A stretch of DNA of 63,265 bases from Hellea sp964472905 (lineage in GTDB: Bacteria > Pseudomonadota > Alphaproteobacteria > Caulobacterales > Maricaulaceae): NCBI GenBank assembly GCA_964472905.1, contig CAYYMI010000005.1:1-63265 (forward strand). The letters are read 5' to 3'. The notes beneath the pieces are model-generated. The model worked only from the letters and a program-made list of their open reading frames with translations, was not told where the DNA came from and ran no database searches. Positions 26,908 through 34,977 of this stretch are shown one piece after another (within the stretch, counting starts at the first letter, position 1; each line of letters begins with the position of its first letter). A program made the translations under genes and the position numbers.

Positions 26908-27060
26908 TTAGCCCACAACAAGGCCAATAAAGACCAGTGTCAGCGTTAAGAAAAAGATCATGCCCAAATAAAGCCCAGCCCTATGCATCACTTGGATACG
27001 GCAAAGTTCATCTCGGTTAAATCCTATGCGAAGGAAAAACACATCCATCAATCTTAGCAT
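26908..27060 (-). CDS. Small single-pass membrane protein, 50 residues
   Basis: This short frame lies in the 280-base gap between the Lrp regulator and the acylase gene. It starts at ATG 27060 with an AGAGAG ribosome-binding site eight bases upstream. The N-terminal half is amphipathic and charged (FNRDELCRIQVMHRAG), and the last 22 residues (YLGMIFFLTLTLVFIGLVVG) are a clear transmembrane helix at the extreme C-terminus. I do not recognise it. Its composition (a positively charged half, then one helix) and its start signal suggest a real gene, but conservation is unverified. It could be part of the acylase transcript, 114 bases downstream of that gene's stop. Confidence 0.5.
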   Translation of the reverse strand: MLRLMDVFFLRIGFNRDELCRIQVMHRAGLYLGMIFFLTLTLVFIGLVVG

Positions 27061-27174
27061 TTAGAATCTCTCTACTTTCGCTATTTATTGCGATTATCTT
27101 ACGATAACACTTTTCGGCTTCATCAGAAACATCGAACTGACCTGTTCACACAGAGTTGAAATCATGGTGAGCTT

Positions 27175-29316
27175 TTACTTCCCTGGTCGATAATCACGGG
27201 TGGCATGAGGCAAGACTTCCTCCAAAGTCATTGGCATGAGTTTATATTCCCCCTTCGCAAAGAGTGGGACTTGGTCGTTATAATGGGGAGATGTTTCATC
27301 AAGCGTAGCCGCGCCATATTGATGAATTGATTTTAGGATCAGTTTTCCACCTGCATCCCAATCCGCATACATAATATGCGTATCGCCCGCGAAAGCGTTC
27401 ATCACACCGTCTTTGGCAACCCCATCTCGATCGGCGTAAATCGCCCGCAAAATATCAGGCCCGCCGTCGAGCGGTAGATCGACATCGCCACGCTGAATAC
27501 GGTTAATCTCACCCCACTCAGGATCAATACGGCCAAAGCGCTCTTTAAGCTCTGAGGCCGTTTTCTTGAGCATTTCAAGAGGACCAGATTCTGTTTCTAT
27601 ATATTCATAACCCAGCGCCCGTGTGCCCGTAATAATGGCGAGGGCCGCACCTCGGCTTTCTTTGATGGTGTCACCATCCCAATTGCGCAGAACCTCTTGC
27701 GCCTCTTGTATGAGCGGATCGTCAGATTGCGCCGTGACCAACTCCACCACCATCTGCATGATTTGGGACTGCGGATCATATTTCGTATCTGCGCGATATC
27801 GCAAAAGCTCTTCTTCGGATATCGCGTCATCATTTTGGAATAATGTCAACGCGCGGCGCGAGCGGTTGGTAATACGTTTTTCAAGGCCGTAAGTTTGTGA
27901 AAAATCACTGCGTTGATTATTACAGGCCGCATCCGTAATATTAAACGGCGTGGCATTAGCCGAGAACACCCAGCCACAATCCGGGTTCCAAAGTTGCGGG
28001 AGTTCGGACACAGCGCGATATTCTGTCCAAATCAGCTTTGATTGATCGCCTGGCAGAACCTTATCCCATTTTGGCCCTTCAATACGGTCGGGCATTTTAG
28101 CGTTGTAAATCTCGCCAATATTGCCCTGCTTATCGGCATAAACGATATTAAAACTGAGCACCCCATTTTGCTCCAGCGCCGCGCGCCACTGCTCCATGTT
28201 TTGCGCTTTTGTCATTTCAAACCATTGCTGCACGGCGCCAACCTCACCAAGGCCAGCGAACCGAATAGCATAATGACCTGTTGGCGTAGAAAGAACTGGG
28301 CCATGTTCAGACCACAAAACATCGCGCGTTATCGGCAACGAGAACGGCCCCGCCAGTTTTACCCTAAACTTAGACTTTGTGATGTCGAAATCGCGCCACT
28401 GTCCATCCAGCTTATAGCGTTTGGGCTTCTTCTCTTTATCTACTTCCAGCGCGTAAATATCGACCAAATCAGGTTGATTGACTGTATGGGTCCAGCCGAG
28501 ATTGGGCGTCACGCCCTGAGCTAAAATCGGCGTGCCTGGAAATCCTGCCCCCGTCAAATTCAGCCCCTCTTCGGATACCATATGCGCCTCATACCACGCA
28601 TAAAGTCCTTTCATAGGTTGATGCGAATTGACAACCAAACGTGTGTGCCCATCCGTAGAGCGCGACGGCGCAACCGCAAAGCCATTAGAGCCACGCACAG
28701 CTTCGGGCAGGTTTAGCGCGCTCGTTTGCTGCCAAGGCGAGACTGCAGGTTTGTTTTCAGCCGTAAATAATTCTTCGAGCTTACCATCGAGGCGAAAGAA
28801 AAACGGCGTCATCCATGTATATCCCGAAACAATATCGTGCTCAGTTATGGGCAATATAGCTGGCGCAACTTTATCCGGGTTTTCGACCGCGTAGAGATTA
28901 ATCGCATCGGCATAGGCTTTGATAATGGCGCGAGTTTCGGGCTTTAAGTGCGTGAGATATTTAGCCTCGACGGCCTCGCGGACTTTGAACAAATCATAAA
29001 GATAATCCTGCGGGGCGGAGTCTTTGCCTTTATATTGCGCGCTCATTCCCCGCGCGCCCATCAGGCTCTCTTGGATATGTTTCCAATCATCCTCAGCATG
29101 GGCATAGCCAAAACCGAAACTCGCATCGGCATCCGTCTTACCAAATATATGTGGCACGCCCCATTGGTCACGAATGATACGAACGTCATAACTACTCGCC
29201 GCAGCGCGTATAGCGTCTTCGTCAACCTTAGGGCCTTTAGGCGTGAGCCAACACACAGGGATAGATAAAATTCCAATAAGGGCCACCGCCCCCAATAATT
29301 TCCACCGCATTTTCAT
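27175..29316 (-). CDS. Penicillin acylase family protein (S45), AHL-acylase-like
   Basis: This 713-residue Ntn-hydrolase precursor has a signal or anchor segment at residues 5-24. The alpha part (about 30-205) has the family opening VRIIRDQWGVPHIFG. The mature beta subunit should start at S210 in the RGSNGFAV motif, with the downstream oxyanion and Asn elements in LGWTHTVNQPD. Family members hydrolyse amide bonds of penicillins, acyl-homoserine lactones or aculeacin in the periplasm. The spread of motifs resembles the acyl-homoserine-lactone acylase branch, but the substrate is not certain. No strong ribosome-binding site precedes ATG 29316. A 215-base gap separates it from the divergent aminotransferase. 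Confidence 0.85.
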   Translation of the reverse strand: MKMRWKLLGAVALIGILSIPVCWLTPKGPKVDEDAIRAAASSYDVRIIRDQWGVPHIFGKTDADASFGFGYAHAEDDWKHIQESLMGARGMSAQYKGKDSAPQDYLYDLFKVREAVEAKYLTHLKPETRAIIKAYADAINLYAVENPDKVAPAILPITEHDIVSGYTWMTPFFFRLDGKLEELFTAENKPAVSPWQQTSALNLPEAVRGSNGFAVAPSRSTDGHTRLVVNSHQPMKGLYAWYEAHMVSEEGLNLTGAGFPGTPILAQGVTPNLGWTHTVNQPDLVDIYALEVDKEKKPKRYKLDGQWRDFDITKSKFRVKLAGPFSLPITRDVLWSEHGPVLSTPTGHYAIRFAGLGEVGAVQQWFEMTKAQNMEQWRAALEQNGVLSFNIVYADKQGNIGEIYNAKMPDRIEGPKWDKVLPGDQSKLIWTEYRAVSELPQLWNPDCGWVFSANATPFNITDAACNNQRSDFSQTYGLEKRITNRSRRALTLFQNDDAISEEELLRYRADTKYDPQSQIMQMVVELVTAQSDDPLIQEAQEVLRNWDGDTIKESRGAALAIITGTRALGYEYIETESGPLEMLKKTASELKERFGRIDPEWGEINRIQRGDVDLPLDGGPDILRAIYADRDGVAKDGVMNAFAGDTHIMYADWDAGGKLILKSIHQYGAATLDETSPHYNDQVPLFAKGEYKLMPMTLEEVLPHATRDYRPGK

Positions 29317-29531
29317 AATGTTTTGTGGCAGTAAATGAGGAGGGTGGCAATAATTGAGTTAAAAGATGAAGTTTTGCTTAGGTAGAAAAACAAACTTTAA
29401 TGATATGCTATTATGTCAGCCAATCCCCAAACGGTCTTAGATTATAGGATTAGGTCTGGTTCTGTTTTAAAAATTAAAATAGGTATAAATCTGTTACTAT
29501 CGTTTTAAATCCGCGCCTCTGGAAGACTAAA

Positions 29532-30680
29532 ATGCGAAACTTTGTCCTGGAAACATATTTCTCCAAATGGGAGTTCAGTGCAAAGCACCACATGACGGCC
29601 TCGGACGCGCAGAGTATAACAATGGGTCAACTGCTTACTATGGCAGGACTGCCTCATGATGCTTTGTCGGACTTACATCTTGGATATACAGAAACTTGGG
29701 GCGCGCCTGACTTACGGCAGGCTATTGCCGAAACCTATGACAAGATGAAAGGCGAAAATATCTTGTGTTTTGCGGGGGCCGAAGAGGGCGTCTATGCCGC
29801 GATGCGTGTTCTGCTCAGTCAAGATGATCATGCGATTGTTATTGTGCCCAATTATCAAGCCGCAGAAACTTTACCGCTCGATATTTGTTCTGTCAGTGGT
29901 GTCGCCTTAAATCCTGATAACAATTGGTATTTGGATTTAGATGACATTCGAAAGGCGATTAGGCCGAATACAAAACTTGTCTCCGTATGTTTTCCAAACA
30001 ATCCGACAGGACATATTATACCGAAAGATGATTATACAGAGCTCATAAATATATGCCGGCAGCATGATCTTTATTTATTTAGCGACGAAGTTTATCGCGG
30101 TGTTGAGCTTGATGACAGCAAGCGCATTGATCAAGCGGCAGATGCCTATGAGAAAGGATTGTCGCTCAATGTCATGTCCAAAGCCTATGGTCTTCCGGGG
30201 CTAAGAATTGGATGGATTGCGTCGGCAGATAAAGAGGTTCTTGAAAGTCTTGAAAAATACAAACAATATTTATCAATATGCAATTCTGCTCCAAGTGAGC
30301 GGCTAGCTGTTATTGCCTTGGGTGTCAGGGAGAAGCTGCTCAACAATAGTCGGGCCTTGATGCGGGAAAATGTGAAAAAGCTCGATGCCTTCTTTGGGGA
30401 TTACCCTGATATCTTTGATTGGCAACATCCAGACGGTAGCTGTATTGGGTTCCCGCGCTTTAAGGGACGAGGCGGCGTCGAAAATTTTTGCAAAGACCTT
30501 GTTGAAGAAAACGGCGTGTTACTATTGCCAGCTTCCATCTATCGGTCTGAGCTTATGACGGCACCCGATGATCGTTTTCGTATTGGATTTGGGCGGTCCA
30601 ATATTGATGAAGGACTCACAGCATTTCGGGAATTTATGGACCGTAAACATAATAAGCTGGCGTCTTCCCTGAGAGTTTAA
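29532..30680 (+). CDS. PLP-dependent aminotransferase, class I/II
   Basis: The 382-residue fold-type I enzyme has the expected motifs: the pyridine-binding FPNNPTG, the cofactor Asp in FSDEVYRG, and the Schiff-base K217 in MSKAYGLPGLRIGW, with the carboxylate-binding Arg in the late FRIGFGR. The N-terminal KWEFSAKHHMTASD segment and overall pattern recall the subgroup that contains capreomycidine synthase and arginine-modifying PLP enzymes, but a plain amino-acid aminotransferase is equally possible. It stands alone, with 215 bases upstream and a convergent radical SAM gene downstream. Confidence 0.82.
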   Translation: MRNFVLETYFSKWEFSAKHHMTASDAQSITMGQLLTMAGLPHDALSDLHLGYTETWGAPDLRQAIAETYDKMKGENILCFAGAEEGVYAAMRVLLSQDDHAIVIVPNYQAAETLPLDICSVSGVALNPDNNWYLDLDDIRKAIRPNTKLVSVCFPNNPTGHIIPKDDYTELINICRQHDLYLFSDEVYRGVELDDSKRIDQAADAYEKGLSLNVMSKAYGLPGLRIGWIASADKEVLESLEKYKQYLSICNSAPSERLAVIALGVREKLLNNSRALMRENVKKLDAFFGDYPDIFDWQHPDGSCIGFPRFKGRGGVENFCKDLVEENGVLLLPASIYRSELMTAPDDRFRIGFGRSNIDEGLTAFREFMDRKHNKLASSLRV

Positions 30681-30799
30681 ATCTAAATAATCAAACTATT
30701 TCAGTTGTCGATTTAACAGGATTAGGCGCTCAGGACCTCGACATCGCCTCTATTGGTTTACGATAAAGTTTGACTACCGCTAATGTTTGCTTTGCTACA

Positions 30800-31924
30800 T
30801 CACCCTTCAAACAAGTCTCCCTGCCCCGATATTGAACTTGGCACACGAAACAATGACGCATTAAGTGGGTTGCCTGATCTGAGTTGATCTATCCCTGTGC
30901 GTTTTTGGCTAGCGCGGTAGCGCTGGGCGATGAGCCGCGCGAAGGGTGTTCTTATTTCCTTGCCGCGTGACCAAGCTGGATCATAATTTTTACCGCCGTT
31001 CATAGTGCGGATATGGTTCATAATACGCTTGGCGCGGTTGGGCGCGAAAGCTTCTAGCCATTCTTGAAAGAGCGGCGAGACTTCGAGCGGCAGGCGCAAG
31101 ATTGTATAGGCCGAATAGCTCGCCCCCAGCTCTGCCGCGCGCGCCATAATGCTTTCAAGCTCGCTATCATTCAAACCCGGTATCATCGGGCCCAGCATGA
31201 TGCCTGTACGAATACCAGAGTTGGCAAGTTTCTCCAGAGCCTCAAATCGCTTCTCCGGCGTTGGGCAGCGCGGTTCCATCGCGCGGGCGAGGCCTCGGTC
31301 TTGGGTCGTAATGGATATCATGCAACGCGTTTGGTTTTTCTCTGCCATGGGCGCTAGGATATCGATATCACGCATAATCAAATTGGATTTCGTCAACAAC
31401 GAAACAGGATGATTAAATTCGGCCAAAACGCGTAAGATACTCCGCGTCAAACGGAGCTGGCGCTCAATCGGTTGATAAGCATCCATATTCGTCCCAATGG
31501 CAATCGTTCGAACTTTGTAGCGCGGGTTCGACAGCTCATCACGCAAGAGCTTGGGCCCATCAGGTTTAGCAAAGAGTTTGGTTTCAAAATCAAGTCCGGG
31601 CGAGAGGCCGTGATAGGCATGAGTTGGGCGCGCGAAACAATAAATACAGCCATGTTCGCACCCGCGATAAGGATTGATGGAGCGGTCAAAGCCAACATAA
31701 GGTGAATTGACACGATTAATAATTTTGCTGGCACGCTCCATTGTGACTGTCGTTTTACGCGCCGCTCTATCCTCTAAAGGAAGGTTGTCCCAATCTTCAT
31801 CCGTACGCTCCCGTGTTTCAGACTCGTAACGCCCTGTCTCATTACTGCGAGCCCCACGCCCCTTTTCACGCAAAGCGATATCCCGTTGTGGCGTTTTAAA
31901 CGAAATAAAATGCGGTTTAGCCAT
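30800..31924 (-). CDS. PA0069 family radical SAM protein
   Basis: This 374-residue protein carries the cluster motif CEHGCIYC (C-x3-C-x2-C) at about residue 90, in the context NPYRGCEHGCIYCFARPTH typical of the PA0069 group. That group is related to spore photoproduct lyase-like repair enzymes. Members bind a 4Fe-4S cluster and S-adenosylmethionine; their reaction is unproven. An upstream start at 31978 is possible, but ATG 31924 follows AGGAG and gives the family start MAKPHF. A LexA-type box lies 60 bases upstream of the start, so the gene is probably DNA-damage inducible. Confidence 0.88.
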   Translation of the reverse strand: MAKPHFISFKTPQRDIALREKGRGARSNETGRYESETRERTDEDWDNLPLEDRAARKTTVTMERASKIINRVNSPYVGFDRSINPYRGCEHGCIYCFARPTHAYHGLSPGLDFETKLFAKPDGPKLLRDELSNPRYKVRTIAIGTNMDAYQPIERQLRLTRSILRVLAEFNHPVSLLTKSNLIMRDIDILAPMAEKNQTRCMISITTQDRGLARAMEPRCPTPEKRFEALEKLANSGIRTGIMLGPMIPGLNDSELESIMARAAELGASYSAYTILRLPLEVSPLFQEWLEAFAPNRAKRIMNHIRTMNGGKNYDPAWSRGKEIRTPFARLIAQRYRASQKRTGIDQLRSGNPLNASLFRVPSSISGQGDLFEG

Positions 31925-31983
31925 GGAATATAATCTCCTGCATAGAGAATATATTCCTAGGACTTTATTCCTTATCAAGTCAA

Positions 31984-31998
31984 GAACAAATAAAGAAC
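31984..31998 (-). promoter_or_regulatory. Alphaproteobacterial LexA (SOS) box
   Basis: The sequence GAAC-AAATAAA-GAAC on the plus strand (GTTC-N7-GTTC on the minus strand) is an exact match to the alphaproteobacterial LexA direct repeat. On the minus strand it abuts and overlaps a TTGACT that could be the -35 element of the radical SAM gene, a classical repressor position. It lies about 60 bases from that start codon and about 90 bases upstream of the divergent DUF533 gene, which it might also affect. Confidence 0.65.
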
Positions 31999-32086
31999 AA
32001 ACTATTTGTTATCCACAACTGACAATCCCCTTTGGTAAGCGTGGCGGTGTCTGGTATAGATTCGCCAACCATCACGGAGGACAACC

Positions 32087-32827
32087 ATGGCTGCTGAACA
32101 ACTTAATTTTAAAAATCTCGATCTAAAAAATCTGGATGCTCAACAATTACTTGAGCAAATTTTGGCCAACGGGAAAAACCTCGTTCAAAAAGGGAAGGCT
32201 CAAACAGGCGACCTCACAGTTAAAGGTAAAGCTTTGGCCGCTAAAGGTGAAGACTACCTAGTTGATAAATTAAACCTCGAAGATACAGAGGTCAGCCGCG
32301 ACGCCCTTCGTAAAGGCGTCGGCGCGGGCGCAGCCGCAGGCGCCTTAGCGCTTTTACTATCGTCCCGCTCAGGCAGAAAACTGGCAACACTTGGCGGCCT
32401 CGGCGCGCTTGGGACTTTGGCTTATAAAGCCCACAAGTCAGGCAAAATGCCGACATCAGCCGATGAAGTCATCGGACTATTAAAAGGCGAGAAAGCCAAT
32501 GCCCGCTCAGAAGCCTTAATTCGCGCCATGCTCTCTGCGGCTAAAGCGGACGGGACAATCCACGATGATGAAGTCGACTTGATTAAGAGCTATAAAGGTA
32601 CCTCTGCCGAGTCTTTGCAAGCGGTTATGGATCAGCCCGCCGATGCCAAAGCCATTGCCGCCCTCGCTGATAGTGACCAAGCTGCAGCGGAAATTTACGC
32701 GGTGTCGTGCCGCGTGGCTAATGGTCTAAATCCAAAAGAGCGAGATTATCTAGATAATCTCGCCATGGCGCTAAAGCTTGATCCAGAAATGGCAGCGCGT
32801 ATCGAGACGGATGTGCGCACGGGCTAA
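32087..32827 (+). CDS. DUF533/TerB-like protein
   Basis: This 246-residue protein starts at ATG 32087 with GGAGG six bases upstream. Residues 1-65 are charged and helical. A glycine/alanine-rich segment (GVGAGAAAGALALLL, then LATLGGLGALGTLAYKA) looks membrane-associated. The C-terminal 120 residues are the DUF533/TerB-type helical domain (RSEALIRAMLSAAKADGTIHDDEVDLI), which resembles an EF-hand-like acidic helix bundle. Its function is unknown; related YebE-type proteins are envelope-stress linked in enterobacteria. Its stop shares a base with the start of the first Kazal lipoprotein (TAATG), so they form an operon. Confidence 0.8.
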   Translation: MAAEQLNFKNLDLKNLDAQQLLEQILANGKNLVQKGKAQTGDLTVKGKALAAKGEDYLVDKLNLEDTEVSRDALRKGVGAGAAAGALALLLSSRSGRKLATLGGLGALGTLAYKAHKSGKMPTSADEVIGLLKGEKANARSEALIRAMLSAAKADGTIHDDEVDLIKSYKGTSAESLQAVMDQPADAKAIAALADSDQAAAEIYAVSCRVANGLNPKERDYLDNLAMALKLDPEMAARIETDVRTG

Positions 32828-33231
32828 TGCGGAAAGCCTTAAAGACAGCCCTTGTCTTTGTTTTACTCTTAGGGGTGGCCGCATGTGCGGCCCCTCAAAG
32901 CCAGCTCGAAAGCAGAGAAACACATAGCGCGAATGATCATATTCCACCGCCTGATTTTTCTAAATTTGAAACGCCGAGTTCTGGCGAAAAAGTTTGCGGC
33001 GGGTTTCGACAGGGGCCAGCCCCTATCTGCGATGAACCCAGAGAATACTGCCACCGCGAGATAGAAGCAATTTGCGGCGCTGCGGACGCACCAGGTGTCT
33101 GCCGTGTTCGCCCTGAGGCCTGCACTCAACAATACGACCCTGTCTGCGGATGTGATGGTAAAACATATTCTAATGCTTGCGTGGCTAATTCCAATGGCAT
33201 TAGCGTAAGCGCCAAAGGCAAATGTCCTTAA
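32827..33231 (+). CDS. Kazal-type protease inhibitor lipoprotein, one Kazal domain
   Basis: The 134-residue product has a lipoprotein signal (lipobox GVAAC at about residues 16-20). A Cys-rich module follows (KVCGG ... ICDEPREYC ... CGAAD ... CRVRPEAC), then a Kazal domain (YDPVCGCDGKTYSNAC ... GKC). Kazal domains inhibit serine proteases by a canonical loop, the residue before PVCGCDG being near the contact. The protein should be anchored at the cell surface or periplasm. Translation is coupled to the DUF533 gene, and the next Kazal gene overlaps by ten bases. Target proteases are unknown. It may protect the cell from its own secreted peptidases or from outside ones. Confidence 0.85.
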   Translation: MRKALKTALVFVLLLGVAACAAPQSQLESRETHSANDHIPPPDFSKFETPSSGEKVCGGFRQGPAPICDEPREYCHREIEAICGAADAPGVCRVRPEACTQQYDPVCGCDGKTYSNACVANSNGISVSAKGKCP

Positions 33232-33710
33232 AGACAGTCTTTATCTTTACTTTAATATTAGGTGTGAGCGCTTGCTCGGCTCCTCAAAGCTCTACGGATA
33301 ATCATACATCTTCAGTTACATCTGCACTCTCATTTACGGCTGAATTTAACCCTGTATGCGGGAATGACGGACGAACCTATGGAAACTCGTGTTATGCGAG
33401 ATTGAATGGCGTAAACTCAGACTCGGAAGGTAAGTGCCCGCCTACCCTAGAGCCAATAATCGGTAAAATTTGTGGCCAGTCACAGCCAAGGCTATCCACC
33501 ATTTGTGACGCTCCCCGTGAATATTGTCACCGAGAGGCAAAAGACATGTGCGGAGCTACAGAGGTGCTAGGTCGCTGTCGCGTGCGTCCTGATACTTGCG
33601 TAGACGTACTTGCGCCTGTTTGTGGATGTGATGGCAAAACCTATGGGAATTCCTGCTATGCAAATTCAAAAGGGGTTAGCGTTAAATCAAATGGCAAGTG
33701 CCCCTCATAA
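33222..33710 (+). CDS. Kazal-type protease inhibitor lipoprotein, two Kazal-like domains
   Basis: This 162-residue lipoprotein (lipobox GVSAC) starts at ATG 33222 inside the end of the previous gene. It holds a short first Kazal-like unit (FNPVCGNDGRTYGNSC ... GKC, about 43-73) with only three cysteines, then the same module as its neighbour (KICGQ ... ICDAPREYC ... MCGAT ... CRVRPDTC) and a full Kazal domain (APVCGCDGKTYGNSC ... GKC). The two genes clearly come from a tandem duplication, and this copy gained an extra N-terminal Kazal unit. Both copies keep the signal and all module cysteines, so both look functional. Confidence 0.85.
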   Translation: MSLKTVFIFTLILGVSACSAPQSSTDNHTSSVTSALSFTAEFNPVCGNDGRTYGNSCYARLNGVNSDSEGKCPPTLEPIIGKICGQSQPRLSTICDAPREYCHREAKDMCGATEVLGRCRVRPDTCVDVLAPVCGCDGKTYGNSCYANSKGVSVKSNGKCPS

Positions 33711-33764
33711 TTATTTGATGTGCTGATATCTTGCCCTGCCATCATGAGCGTGTAAAACACCGTT

Positions 33765-34952
33765 ATGTTTCAAAGTTTCTTTTCAGAACTTCGCGCCGCT
33801 AAAATTCCCGTCACCATACGGGAATATCTGACCCTTATCGAAGGTGTCGATAAAGGTGTGGCTCATGATAGCTTGGACGGGTTTTATTATCTCTCGCGTA
33901 CGGCGCTGGTGAAAGATGAGCGCGATTTGGATAAATTTGACCAGGTCTTCTCTCATGTCTTTCGCGGCGTAGACTATCTCACCGACATATTCGGTCAGGA
34001 CGAACATGAAATCCCAATGGACTGGCTTAAGAAACTGGCGGAAAAACACCTAACCCCAGAAGAAATGGCCGAGATTGAAGCCCTCGGAGATTTTGATAAA
34101 ATTATGGAAGCTCTCAAAGAGCGGCTCGAAAATCAAGATAAACGCCATGAAGGCGGCAGCAAGAATATTGGTACAGCTGGGACATCGCCTTTCGGAGCCT
34201 ACGGCTATAACCCCGAAGGTGTCCGCATTGGTCAAGCGGAGAGCCGTCACAAAAAAGCAACCAAGGTCTGGGATAAGCGGACCTTTAAAAATCTTGATGG
34301 TGACCGCGAAATCGGGACTCGTAATATCAAAATCGCGCTTCGCCGTCTGCGTAAATTTGCCCGCGAAGGCGCGCTCGATGAACTTGATCTCGATGGAACG
34401 ATACGCGGCACAGCCAAGCAAGGCTGGCTAGATATTCAAATGCGACCTGAGCGGCGCAACGCGGTTAAAGTGCTCGCCTTTTTTGATATTGGCGGCTCTA
34501 TGGACGCCCATGTCAAACAAGCGGAGGATTTATTCTCTGCAGCCAAATCAGAATTTAAACGGCTCGAATATTTCTACTTTCATAACTGTCTTTATGAACA
34601 TGTTTGGAAAGACAATATCCGCCGTATGCGAGAGGTGACCCCGACTTGGGATATTTTACACAAATTTGCCTCTGACTACCGCGTGGTTATTGTCGGTGAC
34701 GCGGCGATGAGCCCTTATGAAGTCGCCATGCGTGGGGGGTCTGTCGAGCATTGGAACGAAGAACCCGGCGCGGTTTGGCTCAAGCGTCTGGTCGATGTCT
34801 ATCCACATCTGATCTGGATTAACCCGACCGAAGAAAAATACTGGAGCTTTTCACAAAGCACAAAAATGATACAGGAAATCATTGGCGAAGACCGTATGTT
34901 TCCGATGACCCTATCGGGCCTTGAAAAAGCCATGAAAGAATTAGCCAGATAA
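33765..34952 (+). CDS. VWA domain protein, CoxE-like
   Basis: The 395-residue cytoplasmic protein has a helical N-terminal half, a central basic region (about 150-215), and a C-terminal von Willebrand A-like domain starting near VKVLAFFDIGGSMD. The metal-ion site reads D-I-G-G-S rather than the common D-x-S-x-S, a variant that is usual in this CoxE-like group. These proteins normally act with a MoxR-type AAA ATPase in maturing metalloenzymes or other complexes. The only MoxR gene here is 9.5 kb away in a different operon. No clear ribosome-binding site precedes ATG 33765. Confidence 0.8.
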   Translation: MFQSFFSELRAAKIPVTIREYLTLIEGVDKGVAHDSLDGFYYLSRTALVKDERDLDKFDQVFSHVFRGVDYLTDIFGQDEHEIPMDWLKKLAEKHLTPEEMAEIEALGDFDKIMEALKERLENQDKRHEGGSKNIGTAGTSPFGAYGYNPEGVRIGQAESRHKKATKVWDKRTFKNLDGDREIGTRNIKIALRRLRKFAREGALDELDLDGTIRGTAKQGWLDIQMRPERRNAVKVLAFFDIGGSMDAHVKQAEDLFSAAKSEFKRLEYFYFHNCLYEHVWKDNIRRMREVTPTWDILHKFASDYRVVIVGDAAMSPYEVAMRGGSVEHWNEEPGAVWLKRLVDVYPHLIWINPTEEKYWSFSQSTKMIQEIIGEDRMFPMTLSGLEKAMKELAR

Positions 34953-34977
34953 AAACTAAAATATAATGGAGAACCAT

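Noticed and set aside
32009..32017. Perfect DnaA box as sign of a replication origin
   Set aside because: Only one box, no cluster, no AT-rich unwinding element and no dnaA, hemE or parAB nearby.
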